This document shows positions 22,218 to 22,785 of a stretch of 22,785 nt of DNA, piece after piece. Each line of letters begins with the position of its first letter. The stretch's first letter is position 1. Source of the DNA: Bacillota bacterium (GTDB lineage Bacteria > Eremiobacterota > SpSt-956 > JAKJGF01). A program made the position numbers and the translations under genes. The notes beneath the pieces were generated by a model. It was not told the origin of the DNA. It ran no database searches and saw only the letters and a list, made by a program, of their open reading frames with translations. The DNA lies in NCBI GenBank assembly GCA_029555925.1, contig JAKPQU010000602.1, forward strand, positions 1 to 22,785, written 5' to 3'.

Positions 22218-22785
22218 GTGAGTAAAATTATTACTATAAGTCTTATTCTACTTCTGTCTTTTTCCATATGCAATAATCTGTTTGCCCAGGAACAGAATAA
22301 AGGACTGTCTTCTGTCTCAGGTACTATAGAAGAGATAAATACGGAGAATAAGTCCTTTATTATTTTAACAAGAGATAAGGTGGATAAAACTATTCTTACT
22401 AACTCAAGAACCAGTTTTTCAAAAAATATGATTACCGTGAAATTCAAGGATTTTAAAGTAGGTGATAAGATTCTTGTTTCAACGGAAAATAATGCACTCG
22501 ACGAGATTATAGCAATCGGAGTTTTTGATGAGGAGACTGCTTTTTTACTGGCTACAGGTCAGGGAGTTGCTCTGGAATACACAGGAACGGTTCATGAAGT
22601 GAAAGGAAATAATGTTACAGTTATTACGAAAGATGGTAAAAAGGAGTTTTATATTACTCCTAATACCAGGGTTATGAAGGATATTAAGCCTGTAGCTATT
22701 TCTACCTTCCGTCCGGGTGATAAATTCTATGCCAAAGCTTCTTTCCCCGGTTTTGCGGAACATGAACCAAAAGTTATTAATCCTA
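22218..22785 (+). CDS. Exported protein with two OB-like (DUF5666-type) domains, 3' end outside window
   Basis: An open frame from GTG at 22218 runs to the window edge (189 codons, no stop). AAAGGG stands 7 bases before the GTG. The N-terminus MSKIITISLILLLSFSICNNLFAQ is a signal peptide, probably cut after LFA. Two similar units follow: SGTIEEINTENKSFIIL with FKVGDKILVST (about 36-90), and YTGTVHEVKGNNVTVIT with FRPGDKFYAKA (about 116-175). Each has a GT-I start, a strand pair, a Thr/Asn-x-x-T turn and a closing xxGDK strand. This matches the small beta-barrel pattern of DUF5666-like domains, though the family call is from memory. The function is unknown. Confidence 0.8.
   Translation, partial: MSKIITISLILLLSFSICNNLFAQEQNKGLSSVSGTIEEINTENKSFIILTRDKVDKTILTNSRTSFSKNMITVKFKDFKVGDKILVSTENNALDEIIAIGVFDEETAFLLATGQGVALEYTGTVHEVKGNNVTVITKDGKKEFYITPNTRVMKDIKPVAISTFRPGDKFYAKASFPGFAEHEPKVINP

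Overview
The window reads as chromosomal DNA from an AT-rich, anaerobic, Gram-negative-type (diderm) bacterium. Oxygen-sensitive indolepyruvate:ferredoxin oxidoreductase genes point to anaerobic amino-acid metabolism. A heptose adenylyltransferase, a GT9 heptosyltransferase-type enzyme, an MsbA-type ABC exporter and an LpxB-like protein point to LPS or similar surface glycans. Secreted or cytosolic HEAT-repeat proteins fit an uncultured lineage, but no phylum can be assigned from the sequence alone. There are no rRNA or tRNA genes, no CRISPR array and no insertion sequence.

Layout. 1-321: noncoding. 322-1746: aldehyde dehydrogenase, followed by a strong terminator (1882-1910). 1920-3437: promoter, long leader carrying a dispersed repeat, then hisS. 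3595-4080: accB. 4176-9483: surface-glycan block (ABC exporter, GT9 and two GT2 glycosyltransferases). 9680-11845: MPN/JAB-domain protein with a long disordered tail. 11895-12392: rfaE2-type adenylyltransferase. 12529-15487: small unknown protein, then iorA and iorB. 15564-16496, the only clear minus-strand gene: exported HEAT-repeat protein. 16823-18034: LpxB-like protein. 18176-20632: a HEAT-repeat array fused to a TrmL-type tRNA 2'-O-methyltransferase. 20953-22020 and 22218-end: two exported proteins, the second cut by the window edge.

The most striking feature is not a gene. Most intergenic gaps hold arrays of 7-bp units that share the pattern GTRANNN (fixed GTGA or GTAA, then a triplet that varies between arrays). 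At about nine loci the arrangement is the same: a plus-strand GTRANNN array, a short core, then the same pattern inverted (NNNTYAC). The result is a hairpin-capable element with heptad arms. Two loci share a core plus both flanks (about 130 bp, differing in length by exactly one heptad); two others share a different 15-bp core. Several genes end inside these arrays, and several start immediately after them without a Shine-Dalgarno sequence. Because 7 is 1 modulo 3, three consecutive GTGA units place TGA in all three frames.

Functionally, the ABC exporter, glycosyltransferases, rfaE2 and LpxB-like genes form a cell-envelope set interleaved with housekeeping genes (hisS, accB, trmL domain) and an aryl-pyruvate oxidoreductase operon. 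The secreted genes at the right end have their own promoter and structured leader.
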